Shown in pieces: positions 54,045-62,247 of a stretch of 64,000 nucleotides of DNA. The notes under the pieces are model-generated. The model was not told where the DNA came from and did no database searches. It was given only the letters and a program-made list of their open reading frames with translations. Origin of the DNA: Streptomyces altiplanensis (lineage in GTDB: Bacteria > Actinomycetota > Actinomycetes > Streptomycetales > Streptomycetaceae); assembly GCA_003719395.1 (NCBI GenBank), contig RHMC01000010.1:16279-80278 (forward strand), written 5' to 3'. The position numbers and the translations under genes are program-made. Every line of letters starts with the position of its first letter. The stretch's first letter is position 1.

Positions 54045-54785
54045 ATGACGAGCCTGCCCACGGACCCCGACATCGCGGATCGGGTCCTTCTCGACCTCGG
54101 GCGAGAAGCGTTCAAGCACGCCCGGGAGCTGCTGCGCGCCGCCCGCCTCATCCTCGACGCCGAGATCTGGTCGGTCTCCTACGCCAACGCGGCCCTCGCC
54201 CTCGAAGAGATCGGCAAGGGCGTGATGTGCACCGCGATCCTGCCCGTGCCCGACGGGAAGCGGCAGGAGGAGATGGAACTCTTCCGCGCCAGGGTCACCG
54301 ACCACGGCGCCAAGTCGTTCTGCGCCCAGCTCATGCTCGGCATGGCCGGCGAGGGGGCCCCTGACAGCGTGGAGGAGCTGTTCAAGCAGGCCGAGCGCAA
54401 CGCCCGCCGCACGAACAAGAACAAGTTTCGCGGCCTGTACGTCGACTACAAGAACACCGGCCACATCCTCAAGCCGAGCGACATCACGAAGGCGCAGGCC
54501 ACCGAGCTGATCACCACGGCCGAGAAGGCGCTCGCCATCTCCGAGGGCGCCGAGGACGCCCTGTCCCGGCCGGACCTATACATCCAGTACATCCGCCACG
54601 TCCGGGCGGCCGCCGCCGACGGCGTGTGGGAAGCGCTGACCGAGGAAGTGGGGCAGGTCGCACTCGCCATGCCTGCGGTCGCCCGCGACGAGCTGTCCCC
54701 CCAGGAGGCGTTGCAGGGGACGGCCATGGCGAAGCTGCTGGAGGGCCTGATCCCCGCCCCCGCCGAGGAGCCGACTGCCCCCTGA
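54045..54785 (+). CDS. Second AbiV-like HEPN protein
   Basis: 246 residues from ATG 54045. KHARELLRAARLILDAEIWS and VSYANAALALEEIGKGVMCT show the same HEPN/AbiV pattern as the 50835 gene. KNKFRGLYVDYKNTGHILKP follows and the end is LLEGLIPAPAEEPTAP. Immediately after its stop lies the end of a broken tpg gene. Two AbiV-like proteins beside tpg sequences within 4 kb is notable. Confidence 0.7.
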   Translation: MTSLPTDPDIADRVLLDLGREAFKHARELLRAARLILDAEIWSVSYANAALALEEIGKGVMCTAILPVPDGKRQEEMELFRARVTDHGAKSFCAQLMLGMAGEGAPDSVEELFKQAERNARRTNKNKFRGLYVDYKNTGHILKPSDITKAQATELITTAEKALAISEGAEDALSRPDLYIQYIRHVRAAAADGVWEALTEEVGQVALAMPAVARDELSPQEALQGTAMAKLLEGLIPAPAEEPTAP

Positions 54786-54890
54786 CGGTTCCGGCAGATC
54801 GCCGCCGAGGGCCTGGGCCGGATGTACTTCCGCGCCAACGACACCTGCGCACACGGCCTGGACCTGGAGTTCACCGACGTGAATTGCCTA
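54786..54890 (+). pseudogene. 3' remnant of a tpg gene
   Basis: About 105 bases closely matching the end of tpg at 50626-50735: FRQIAAEGLGRMYFRANDTC then AHGLDLEFTDV, after which the identity stops. Nothing of the first ~150 residues remains. Confidence 0.75.
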
Positions 54891-55529
54891 CGGGGTCTGG
54901 CCGTGCTTGAAGCGGGCTGCGCGGTAGGCAGCGTGCGCGGCCTCGTCGCGGTCCTCGCTGATGAGGACGCCTCCGCCGACCCAGTTCCCCCACCGGGTCC
55001 CCCGCCCCTCCCAGTCGATGTACGGTCCGTCATTCCCGACGAGTCCGCCCTCGGGCGTGATATCGATGCCGCCGGCGAAGAAGCAGGCCATGCCCTGGAA
55101 CACGTCTCCCTTGCGGAAGGTGAGCACTGTGTGGGCCGGCTGGGAGTATCCCGCGTGCTCGCCGGTAGTCGAGTCGACCAAGGCGTCGGCGGGACCGATC
55201 GGGCCCAGGATGAGCAGCCGGACCTGATGCTCGTCGATCAGGTGAGGGCCGGCCGGGTTCGGGAGGCCGAAGTGAGGGATCACCGCGTGGAAGAGCAACT
55301 CCACGTCGAGCTGCTCCTCAGAGCCCTTCACCTCAACCCAGAGCTTCTCCTTGGGCAGCCAGAAGTCGGGCAGGTACGGCTTGCGCTTGCTGTCCGGGCC
55401 GACGGCGTAGCCCTGAGGTTCGTACTCCCAGTGGATGTCCATCTTGTCGAAGAAGACGGCCCACCGTGCTTCCAGCCGGGAGCGGAAGCGGTGCCCGGCG
55501 TAGCTGGTCTCTATGGCTCGGATGGACAC
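54888..55529 (-). CDS. PD-(D/E)XK endonuclease-like protein
   Basis: 213 residues. The nuclease core is easy to read: E20 in RFRSRLEARWAVFF, D55 in PYLPDFWLPK and E66-V-K68 in LWVEVKGS. This is the same layout as small phage/plasmid restriction-endonuclease-like proteins (E...PD...ExK). The C-terminal half is a domain of unknown role ending ARFKHGQTP. Its 3' end abuts the tpg remnant (54890). Confidence 0.7.
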   Translation of the reverse strand: MSIRAIETSYAGHRFRSRLEARWAVFFDKMDIHWEYEPQGYAVGPDSKRKPYLPDFWLPKEKLWVEVKGSEEQLDVELLFHAVIPHFGLPNPAGPHLIDEHQVRLLILGPIGPADALVDSTTGEHAGYSQPAHTVLTFRKGDVFQGMACFFAGGIDITPEGGLVGNDGPYIDWEGRGTRWGNWVGGGVLISEDRDEAAHAAYRAARFKHGQTP

Positions 55530-55625
55530 CTGATCTCCGTTCAGATGGTGCAGTGGCTGTTTTGCGGCAGCGCCGGGAGGGTTTCCCAGGATTCAGCATC
55601 CCGGCCAGGTGGACACGAGGGGATG

Positions 55626-55883
55626 GTGGCACAGCGCACCGACAACGAGATACTGACCGACATGGCAGAAGGCACAGATCACCAACAGGACGTCACCTAC
55701 CAGGCGCCGATCGGTTGCGTTGATCTCAGGGCGTTCGACGACGACGGCAACTCATACGACATCCACGCGTGCCACGACTGTCTGCCCTGGCACGCCGAGG
55801 TCGTGGTCATCGAGGGGGAGATCCTCGTCAGGGAATGGCATGCCGTTGGCTGCCCGCAGTTCCAGCAGCTCATCCAGGACTGA
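55626..55883 (+). CDS. Hypothetical protein (85 residues)
   Basis: GTG 55626 (ATG 55623 is an alternative; GAGGGG is close upstream). MAQRTDNEILTDMAEGTDHQ, then DGNSYDIHACHDCLPWHAEV and REWHAVGCPQFQQLIQD. The CxxC and later Cys/His could bind zinc. Divergent from the nuclease gene. Family unknown. Confidence 0.5.
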   Translation: MAQRTDNEILTDMAEGTDHQQDVTYQAPIGCVDLRAFDDDGNSYDIHACHDCLPWHAEVVVIEGEILVREWHAVGCPQFQQLIQD

Positions 55884-55942
55884 GCAAGTGCCCCAAGGCT
55901 TGCTGTGAACGTCAGCCCGCGAGGCCCTGGTCGAAGCACGAA

Positions 55943-55977
55943 GCCCTGCCCCGTCTGCTGCTGCGCCGGGGCAGGGC
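55943..55977. terminator. Terminator hairpin
   Basis: Perfect 11-base arms (55943-55953 and 55967-55977) downstream of the 85-residue gene. Confidence 0.65.
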
Positions 55978-56094
55978 CTCACCCGCGTATCCGTGGGGGA
56001 CGGAGTTCACGCGTCGACGTGTCCAACGCCGACGGCCCACGCGCCGTCATGGGCCCTGGAACAGACGGTTGACCAGGTACATAGGCTCTCGGGC

Positions 56095-57002
56095 ATGAGC
56101 GAGGAGAACCTGCACGAGATTCTGGGCGACATCGAGCGGTCCGTCCGTGACTTCACCGAAGCCGAAGCCGCCCTCGCGGAAGCCGAGCAGCGGCGCGACC
56201 ATACCCGCCAGGCCGTACTGGAGCAGGTGGAGCGACTACATGCCGAGGTGGATGCCGTCCACGCCCCCGAGCTGATCGGCGTGCTCAGACACCTGTACTG
56301 GCAGCAGCCAGGCATTCACGGACGCCCTCTCGCAGAGGCCGCCGGCCTCCACCTCCACGACATGCTCGCCACGATCGGCCCGGCGCCGTCGGGGATTCTG
56401 TGCGCCGACTGCGGCACGGAACTGCTGCGCACCAGCCGCTCCTGGAAGCCGCCGGCCCGGTACGGGCGCCGTTGTGCCCGGACTGCGTGAGCCGGGAGCG
56501 CGACGCACAGTGGCGGCAGTGGGGGGTGGAGAGCCTGCGGGCCCGCATCGTCGCCGAGGCCCTGGTGCAGGCGCGAGCCATGGACTGGCGTGCCGCTGCC
56601 GAGCTGGTGCTCGCCTTCCCGCCGCTGTCCCAGGGGATCGGCCGCGGCAGCACCGCAGACCAGCAGGACGGCGTCTGGCGCGGGTGGGAGAACGCCCGGG
56701 TGATCCGCAACCGCCTGATCACGGCGGCCGCCGACGGTGACGACACCGTGGGCGTCGCCGTCGAAGAGGCTCAGCTCCTGGTGGAGACCGCGCTGCGAGT
56801 TGCCGACTGGGACACGGCCCGAACCCGTGACATCGTCGACCCGATCACCCATGAACCCGCGCTCGCCTTGCTCACCCGGCTGAAGCGCGAGGTCCGCGCC
56901 ACCGCTCAGGCTGCCCGGGAGCGCGCGGACGCCGCGTACCCCGAGGGCTACGAGTTGAGCGAGGACGAGGAGTCCGAAGCCTGGCGTGGCACCGGCGGCT
57001 GA
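56095..57002 (+). CDS. Zinc-finger protein (apparent frameshift)
   Basis: About 302 residues from ATG 56095. The N-terminal half is a coiled coil (ERSVRDFTEAEAALAEAEQR), then CADCGTELLRTSRSW; near 56465 the frame shifts and the second half of the finger follows, APLCPDCVSRERDAQWRQWG. A helical C-terminus ends SEDEESEAWRGTGG. The two CxxC motifs split by the shift make a single zinc ribbon, so the shift is probably a base error. Function unknown; nucleic-acid binding likely. Confidence 0.65.
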
Positions 57003-57040
57003 GGGGCTGATGTCCCAGGCCGCGGCCGGCGGCCAGGGGG

Positions 57041-57534
57041 TCAGCCGGCGGCGGCCTTCTTTTCGGCGAGCGCCTTCTTGGCCTGCTGGTACTCCTCGTA
57101 CGTCACGGCGTTCACCGCCTCCCTCTGGGCGAGCACCTTCACCACGTCGTCCTGCTTCATCGAGCTGCCCGCGAACTCCAGCATCAGCTCCACCATGGCC
57201 AGGCTCTTCCAGTGCCGCAGTTCCGCCTCGTTCAGGAGCTCCGGGCCGCCGGCCTCCATCATGTCGACGAGCCGTTCACGAGCCCGCCACTCCCGGCGCC
57301 GACGCCACCAGCCGCCGCCCGGCCGGTTCAGGTCCCGCAGCTTGCGGATCTGGTCCACCATGGCCTGGATCTGTGTCTCCTGATCGGGTGTCCACGCCTT
57401 CCCAGAGCCGTCAGCGAGGGCCTGGACGGCCTCCTGGGCGGCTTCGCTCCCGTCGCCTGGGCATCGCCGCACAGCTGCTCCACGGCCTCTCTGAGCGATG
57501 CCTCCGCCGCTGTGGTGTCGTCGTCTTCGGACAC
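57041..57534 (-). CDS. Helical hypothetical protein (apparent frameshift)
   Basis: GTG 57534 with GAGGGAGA upstream: MSEDDDTTAAEASLREAVEQ. After a shift near 57450 it continues DGSEAAQEAVQALADGSGKA, a basic WWRRRREWRARERLVDMM stretch and LAQREAVNAVTYEEYQQAKK. About 164 residues. Convergent with the zinc-finger gene. Family unknown. Confidence 0.6.
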
Positions 57535-57693
57535 GCTCTCCCTCTTCTCCTCGCCGAACGCGCAGCATGCCCGCCGCACCGCTCCTCGGGCAATCGGACG
57601 GCCGACCTACCGCGGGACCGGCGGAACCGCCGTACGACGGGAACGCAGCGGATGATGTCGGGGAGGCGGCGGCCGGGATGAAAGCCAGCCCGG

Positions 57694-58116
57694 TCATGCC
57701 GAGCTGTCCGGTTGTGCCGTACGCGCTTCAGCTCCGGGGGCAACGAGGCCATCGAAGTTGCTCACCGCGGTGGCGTCATCGCACAGACCGGTGGTGTCGG
57801 TGTCGATGGGGGTGAGAGTGCCGTTGCTTCGGACGGTCCAGGCCACCAGCGGGTCCACGGTGAACGTGCCGTCCTCGTTCTTGTACCGAGCACTCCACCC
57901 ACCCCCGGGGACGGCGGCGACAACAGGGTGCCCGTCTTCCGAGAGCCCGGTGAAGGTGCGGCCATTGTTCGCCGGGACAAGTCGACCGCTGCGCTCATCG
58001 ACGACGAGCGCTTGGCCCTCGTCGTCCCAGGCGATGACGGGCTTGCTGCTGTAGACCGTACGGCCGTCCTCTTCCTGCTGGTAGTGCGCTCGGTAGGGGT
58101 GTTGCGCTGGGATCAC
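57694..58116 (-). CDS. Hypothetical protein, beta-rich
   Basis: 140 residues: MIPAQHPYRAHYQQEEDGRT, VYSSKPVIAWDDEGQALVVD, then WTVRSNGTLTPIDTDTTGLC. Short strands separated by DG/NG turns suggest a beta-sheet domain. No family recognised. Divergent from the second tpg. Confidence 0.55.
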   Translation of the reverse strand: MIPAQHPYRAHYQQEEDGRTVYSSKPVIAWDDEGQALVVDERSGRLVPANNGRTFTGLSEDGHPVVAAVPGGGWSARYKNEDGTFTVDPLVAWTVRSNGTLTPIDTDTTGLCDDATAVSNFDGLVAPGAEARTAQPDSSA

Positions 58117-58265
58117 TGCGTCTCCTGGGCGGGTTGGTACTGGTCTTGGTGTGACCGTACGGCCGGGGCGGTCTGTCCGTCCCGGGGTTTGATCAGGTCA
58201 GACCGGCCGTACGGCGCCACGTCGCCGGGCCTCTGTCCACAGGCCCGGCCGGGCGGAATGATCAC

Positions 58266-58856
58266 ATGACTGCTGACGACGTGAAGCGCGCGGCCCGGAC
58301 CCGCGCCAAGATCCTGGACGGCTTCGCCCGCGCGGAGCGGGCCCTGTTCACTCGTCCCGCGCCGAAATCCGCGCGGGCACAGATGAAATTCCTTCGCACG
58401 CGGGAGAAGGGCTCCATCAAGTCTCTGGCGGCGCGGCTGGGCGTCTCCTGCAAGACGGTGCAGCGCTACCTCTCGGGTGCCTCCACCAAGCCGAACAAGC
58501 GCCTCCAGGTCGCTCTGGTGGAAGAGACCGAGTCGGAGTGGCAACCGCAGGTCAGGGCACAGGCAAGGCAGCGCGCGGCGTCCTCAGGCGGGCTGGTCAT
58601 CTCCTGCCGGGCGTACTTCGGCCTCGGTCCGGAGGGCACCTCGGACGCGGGCCGGGTACGGGACATCACGGTCGCCGTCACCCCCTCCCACGCGGCCGCC
58701 ATCATCGCCGCGCAGGAGGATGGTGCGACGGAGAGCGATCTGCACGACGCGGTCGCGGAGGCCATCGCGGACGCCTATTTCCGTCAAGGCGGTGGCGGTC
58801 GCGCGGGCCTGGAGGTGAAATTCACGGACGTGGAGTGGTTGAACATCACGTTTTAG
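58266..58856 (+). CDS. tpg: Second, divergent Tpg-like terminal protein
   Basis: 196 residues. Same order as Tpg: FTRPAPKSARAQMKFLRTRE, HTH SLAARLGVSCKTVQRYLSGA, then ARAYFGL... block (SCRAYFGLGPEGTSDAGRVR, DITVAVTP) and AEAIADAYFRQGGGGRAGLE, VKFTDVEWLNITF. It is clearly a paralogue of the 50181 gene, diverged rather than a recent duplicate, and has no tap partner beside it. It may serve a different telomere or be a spare. Start ATG 58266. Confidence 0.85.
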   Translation: MTADDVKRAARTRAKILDGFARAERALFTRPAPKSARAQMKFLRTREKGSIKSLAARLGVSCKTVQRYLSGASTKPNKRLQVALVEETESEWQPQVRAQARQRAASSGGLVISCRAYFGLGPEGTSDAGRVRDITVAVTPSHAAAIIAAQEDGATESDLHDAVAEAIADAYFRQGGGGRAGLEVKFTDVEWLNITF

Positions 58857-58958
58857 CAGCGCGTAATTCTGGCGTGCTGTAGACCTGTGTGACCGACCCG
58901 TCCAAGCGCATTCCGGGGCAGGCCCTCATTTCCGTATCAGAGCTGAAAGCGAGTCCTG

Positions 58959-59732
58959 ATGAACACGTCCGACGGGTGGCGGCCGCGCCGTGTCCCCGAG
59001 GCCCGCGGCCGCGCCAGCGCCCCGCGCACGCCGATCGACTACGCGAAGGTCGGCCGGTCCTCGGTACGGCGCGCGCGCGGGGCATGACGCACAGCGAGGC
59101 GGTGGCGGCGCTCGAAGAGGCGGAACTGCAGGCGCACCTGGACCGCCGCGACGAAGCCGCAGCCGACGACGGCGGCCGCCGTGAAGCGGAGCTCGCGGAG
59201 TGGCAGCGCATCGTGCAGCTGCTCGCCGCGACCGGCGGCCCGTACGACCCGGACACCGACGCGGTCGTCCAGGAGGAGCTCGCCGAAGACCGCCGCCGCG
59301 AGGAAGCCGAGCAGCAGCGCCGCCAAGAGCAGCAGCGGGTAGCCGACCGCGCCGAAGAACTCGCCCGGCTGGGCGGGGCCGGCCGACTCGATCGCAGCGT
59401 GCCGAGCCAGGCCGGGGACGAAGCCGCCCGCGACCTCCTGGACGAGAACCGCGACTACCGCGCCGCGAAGGTCGACGCCTGGCTCGCCCGCGCCCTCGCC
59501 GACCAGTCCGGCCACTACGCCGACCCGGCCGCCCGCGCCGCCGCCGTCGGCCTGCTGCCCGTGCCGGTGCGCGCCACGCGCACGCGCTGCTCGCCGCTCT
59601 TGCCCGTACGGGCTCACCGGTCGACGGCGACCTCGAGTTCGTCGAGCGCTCGCCCAGGCCGACCCGGCCGCCACGAACGCGCTCGCCGCGTGGCTCGACA
59701 GCGCGGTCGCGGTGAAGGGCGGTACGGCGTGA
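58959..59732 (+). CDS. Hypothetical coiled-coil protein (apparent frameshifts)
   Basis: ATG 58959, MNTSDGWRPRRVPEARGRAS, reads to ~59085, then shifts; MTHSEAVAALEEAELQAHLD and a long E/R/Q-rich coiled coil (EELAEDRRREEAEQQRRQEQ) follow. Near 59570 and 59650 it shifts again and ends AAWLDSAVAVKGGTA at a TGA overlapping the next GTG. Length ~257. Function unknown. Confidence 0.5.
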
Positions 59733-60382
59733 GCGCGGCGGACGAGGTGGTGGTGGCCACCTGGAGCGAGCACAGCGAGATCGGGCACCACTACGAGGAC
59801 CTGCTCGCCGACGGCCGGGTCATCGCCTGGACCGAGCCGCCGTTCGGCGAGAGCCTCTACCCCGGCGACGACGACCCCGACTACAACCCGATCTGCCACT
59901 GCCCGCTGACCCCGCGCCAGTTCTGCATGGAGGGCGCCGGGTGCAACGCGCCCTGCAACACGGGGTGCAACACGCGGGGTGCAAGAGCCCGTGTTGCGGG
60001 TCTGACCTGCGGCAACGCGCCCTATCCCAGCGTGAACGCGCCGTGTTGCACCGTGCGTTGCACCCGCTCAGCAGACCATGCTTCTGGCGGTGTCACGCTG
60101 ACAGAGGGTGAGCGTGATACCGACTGTCACGCTCACCCGGAAAAGTGTCACGCCACCTTGAATACATCCCCGTATGTCCGTTTCCGGTGGCCCGGAGGCC
60201 CCTCCGGTGTCCTGTGTCAACGAACCTTGGCCACGTGCCATCGAACTTTGACGGATGCGATTTCGTGTCAGCGAAGATTGATCGCGCTGGTCAGAGACGT
60301 GCAGGACGGCCGAGCCTCGTATCGACCTCGTCCCTTCAGGAGGGCGAAACCAGACTGCCGCGCGTCGTCGGCGCACTCGTGA
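59729..60382 (+). CDS. Hypothetical protein, C-terminus uncertain
   Basis: GTG 59729 overlaps the upstream stop (GTGA). MSAADEVVVATWSEHSEIGH, then HYEDLLADGRVIAWTEPP and YNPICHCPLTPRQFC look like a real protein. After ~59935 the frame runs through a GTGCAAC repeat array and a Cys-rich, unconvincing tail, so the true stop has probably been lost to a base error. Only the first ~70 residues are trustworthy. Confidence 0.4.
   Translation: MSAADEVVVATWSEHSEIGHHYEDLLADGRVIAWTEPPFGESLYPGDDDPDYNPICHCPLTPRQFCMEGAGCNAPCNTGCNTRGARARVAGLTCGNAPYPSVNAPCCTVRCTRSADHASGGVTLTEGERDTDCHAHPEKCHATLNTSPYVRFRWPGGPSGVLCQRTLATCHRTLTDAISCQRRLIALVRDVQDGRASYRPRPFRRAKPDCRASSAHS
59941..60062. repeat. Array of GTGCAACRC half-sites
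   Basis: Direct copies at 59941, 59953, 59965 and 59979 (12-14 bases apart) and inverted copies around 59991, 60043 and 60055, plus GCAACGCGCCCT twice (59943 and ~60012). The pattern is of a multi-site operator or iteron set. Confidence 0.55.
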
Positions 60383-60896
60383 CGTGACCGTTCATCGGTC
60401 AGGGTTCGTTGACACAGCACACCTAGTACGGACGTTCCTCTTCGGTGGTCTGGATCTCCGGCCCCGATGTCCCTTGCCCTTGCTCCAGACGTGCCTGTCG
60501 ATCGCGTACTTCACATCGGACAGGATCAGAAAGCCGCCGCGCGAGTGCGCGCCACACGCACAGCTCCAGTGATAGCGCGTACGCATGACGGGGCTGGCCG
60601 GCTGCGACACAGCACCGAGCGCACGTCGAATCTTCTCGAACACGGCTGGTCCCCCCGTTTCCTGTTCTCGGTGCGGAAGCTTACAGTCGGCGGTCCTCCT
60701 CGTCGGACGCAGGCACTTCAAGTCTTCGCGTACTGCGAGGGGCATGGCTCGCCGCATCGACGACCGCCCCAAGGACCCCGACAGTGAGGCGTGTCTGTGT
60801 GGGACCCGCCGCGCGCGGGGGATGGCAAACGAACCCCGGGATCAGGGGTTCATGCCAATCAATCTTCGATGGCACACGATCACAGTTCGATGTCAC
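60214..60896. repeat. Six copies of a 17-base motif in two orientations
   Basis: GTGYCANCGAASNTTGA: three forward copies at 60214-60230, 60235-60251 and 60265-60281; three reverse copies at 60399-60415, 60859-60875 and 60880-60896. A seventh weaker form, GTGTCACGCCACCTTGA, is at 60145-60161. The spacings of the paired copies are 21 bases. They frame the small gene at 60392-60643. Confidence 0.7.
60392..60643 (-). CDS. Small Cys-containing protein framed by the 17-base motifs
   Basis: 83 residues from GTG 60643 (GGGGGGA seven bases upstream). MFEKIRRALGAVSQPASPVM, then RTRYHWSCACGAHSRGGFLI and LSDVKYAIDRHVWSKGKG. CxC and His may bind a metal. The tail is very basic (RGRRSRPPKRNVRTRC). Family unknown; its position between two sets of the motif suggests it is regulated by them. 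Confidence 0.5.
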   Translation of the reverse strand: MFEKIRRALGAVSQPASPVMRTRYHWSCACGAHSRGGFLILSDVKYAIDRHVWSKGKGHRGRRSRPPKRNVRTRCAVSTNPDR

Positions 60897-61108
60897 AGGA
60901 CATCCAGGCGGGCTTCGCGGGCGGAGCGTGACACATAAGAGTTGATCTCCCGCCCTCATGCGAGCAGTACGGAACATAGTCGTGGTGTCCGGCGCGACTG
61001 ACAAAGGGGGCATCGGACAGTCGAGCCAGATTGGGCGGATCGGGGTTCGGCGAGCTGCCCCGGCGATACCGTGGTGACACACGCCAGATGACAGCCAGGA
61101 GCCCCCGG
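60644..61108. other. Intergenic region with motif copies
   Basis: No gene recognised. Contains the two reverse 17-base motifs (60859-60896) and the ribosome site of the toxin-antitoxin operon near its end. Confidence 0.4.
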
Positions 61109-61338
61109 ATGAGCGAGCAGCCGGCCCTCGTGCCCGACCGCCAGCCCCTCGATGAGCACGCCGCCGCTTCCGCCCGCGCCTACGCGGCCGACCAGCGCGC
61201 CGAGTCGACGTCCTCGCCTCGGTGCTGGAGGACATCGCCGCCAACGGCTACCCGTCCCCGGAGACGGGCGTGCTGTGGGAGGAAGCCCGCGACGCCCACC
61301 TGGACCGCCTCGCCGGTGAGCAGCCCCGTGTCGCCTGA
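61109..61338 (+). CDS. Antitoxin of RelBE-type pair (apparent frameshift)
   Basis: ATG 61109 with AGGAG seven bases upstream. MSEQPALVPDRQPLDEHAAA, then after a shift near 61205 RVDVLASVLEDIAANGYPSP, ETGVLWEEARDAHLDRLAGE and QPRVA. About 76 residues; ends overlapping the toxin start by 11 bases. Acidic helical C-terminus typical for wrapping a RelE-type toxin. Confidence 0.6.
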
Positions 61339-61585
61339 GCACGCCCCGCGCCGCTCCCAGGTCGTCCTGGTGGAGCCCGCGCTGAGCCAGCTGGCGAAGC
61401 TCACGGCGCGCGAGACGCACCGCCTGGACCGCGCGATCGTCGCGATCAGCGTCAACCCCGAGCTGGGCACCCCGGTGCCCGACACCCTGCTGCGCGACTA
61501 CGTCGACGACGTCGACGGGGTCCGCGTCATCTACTACGTCACGGCCCTTCGACAGATCACGATCGTCGCGTACGTCGAAGCCTGA
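61328..61585 (+). CDS. RelE/ParE-type toxin
   Basis: 85 residues from GTG 61328: ARRSQVVLVEPALSQLAKLT-like N-terminus, then LDRAIVAISVNPELGTPVPD and DYVDDVDGVRVIYYVTALRQ, ITIVAYVEA. The beta-strand pattern with RVIYYV then ITIVAYVE at the end is that of the RelE/ParE fold, mRNA interferase or gyrase poison. Overlap with the antitoxin gives coupled translation. A terminator follows at once. Confidence 0.7.
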   Translation: MSPEHAPRRSQVVLVEPALSQLAKLTARETHRLDRAIVAISVNPELGTPVPDTLLRDYVDDVDGVRVIYYVTALRQITIVAYVEA

Positions 61586-61588
61586 TCA

Positions 61589-61628
61589 AGCAGCACGCCC
61601 CGGATCCGCTTGGGTCCGGGGCGCTGCT
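61589..61628. terminator. Terminator of the toxin-antitoxin operon
   Basis: CGCCCCGGA (61596-61604) pairs with TCCGGGGCG (61615-61623), extended by AGCAG/CTGCT with a bulge. It begins four bases after the toxin stop. Confidence 0.75.
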
Positions 61629-61736
61629 GTGTCTGCTGCTCGTGGTGGTTCGGGGTGCCGGAGAGCGATGACATTCGGAAGGCCGGCCCCAGGCGCCGCA
61701 CGGCTGCTGCTCGGGTAGCCGACCGTGCTGCACAGG

Positions 61737-61788
61737 GCAGCGGGGCCGTGCAGCAAACGGCCGTTCGGCTGCTGCACAACCCCGCTGC
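61737..61788. terminator. Nested hairpin ending the winged-helix operon
   Basis: GCAGCGGGG (61737-61745) pairs with CCCCGCTGC (61780-61788), and inside it GTGCAGCA with TGCTGCAC. It lies 12 bases past the stop at 61801 in the minus direction. Confidence 0.65.
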
Positions 61789-61800
61789 ATCCGGTCATGG

Positions 61801-62247
61801 TCAGGACACGGCCTTGAGGTTCTGGCGGCGCTTGGCGTTCTCTCGCTGCCGGCGCTTCTCGGCGAGCTGGTCCTGGTAGGCCGTGACGGCCTGGCGGTAG
61901 TGCTCCACGAAACTGGAGGAGTTCAGGCGCTGGCCCTTCGGCATCGCCTTGACGGCCGCGACGGCGTCCTCGGGGGAGAGGTAGGCGGCCAGCATCGGGT
62001 TGAGCTGGTAGACGCCGGCGCGCTGCTTCTTCACCAGCTGCGCCAGGTCCAGGTCGCGCAGAGCCGCGTTCACTGCGGCCCGGCTCAGTCCGAGCATCTG
62101 CGCGAGGGTGACCTGGTCGACCTCGATCCGCCCGCCCGGCTCGCTGTGGGCGCGCATCTTCAGCAGCACGCGGTACGCCGCGGGCAGCAGGTCCAGGTCG
62201 GCGACGATCCCTTCCGCGTTCACCGCGGCAAAATGCAGACCACTCAC
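61801..62247 (-). CDS. RepL-like winged-helix protein
   Basis: 148 residues; GTG 62247 overlaps the upstream stop (GTGA). DLLPAAYRVLLKMRAHSEPG, then VDQVTLAQMLGLSRAAVNAA, LRDLDLAQLVKKQRAGVYQL NPM: a winged helix with the final GVYQLNP strand of RepL/plasmid-replication regulators. A basic helical C-terminus (AEKRRQRENAKRRQNLKAVS) follows. Likely works with the homologous upstream protein, perhaps binding the repeats near 63.1 kb. Confidence 0.7.
   Translation of the reverse strand: MSGLHFAAVNAEGIVADLDLLPAAYRVLLKMRAHSEPGGRIEVDQVTLAQMLGLSRAAVNAALRDLDLAQLVKKQRAGVYQLNPMLAAYLSPEDAVAAVKAMPKGQRLNSSSFVEHYRQAVTAYQDQLAEKRRQRENAKRRQNLKAVS

Noticed and set aside
53811..54464. A 217-residue minus-strand frame
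   Set aside because: Antisense to the second AbiV-like gene, whose start and motifs are clear.
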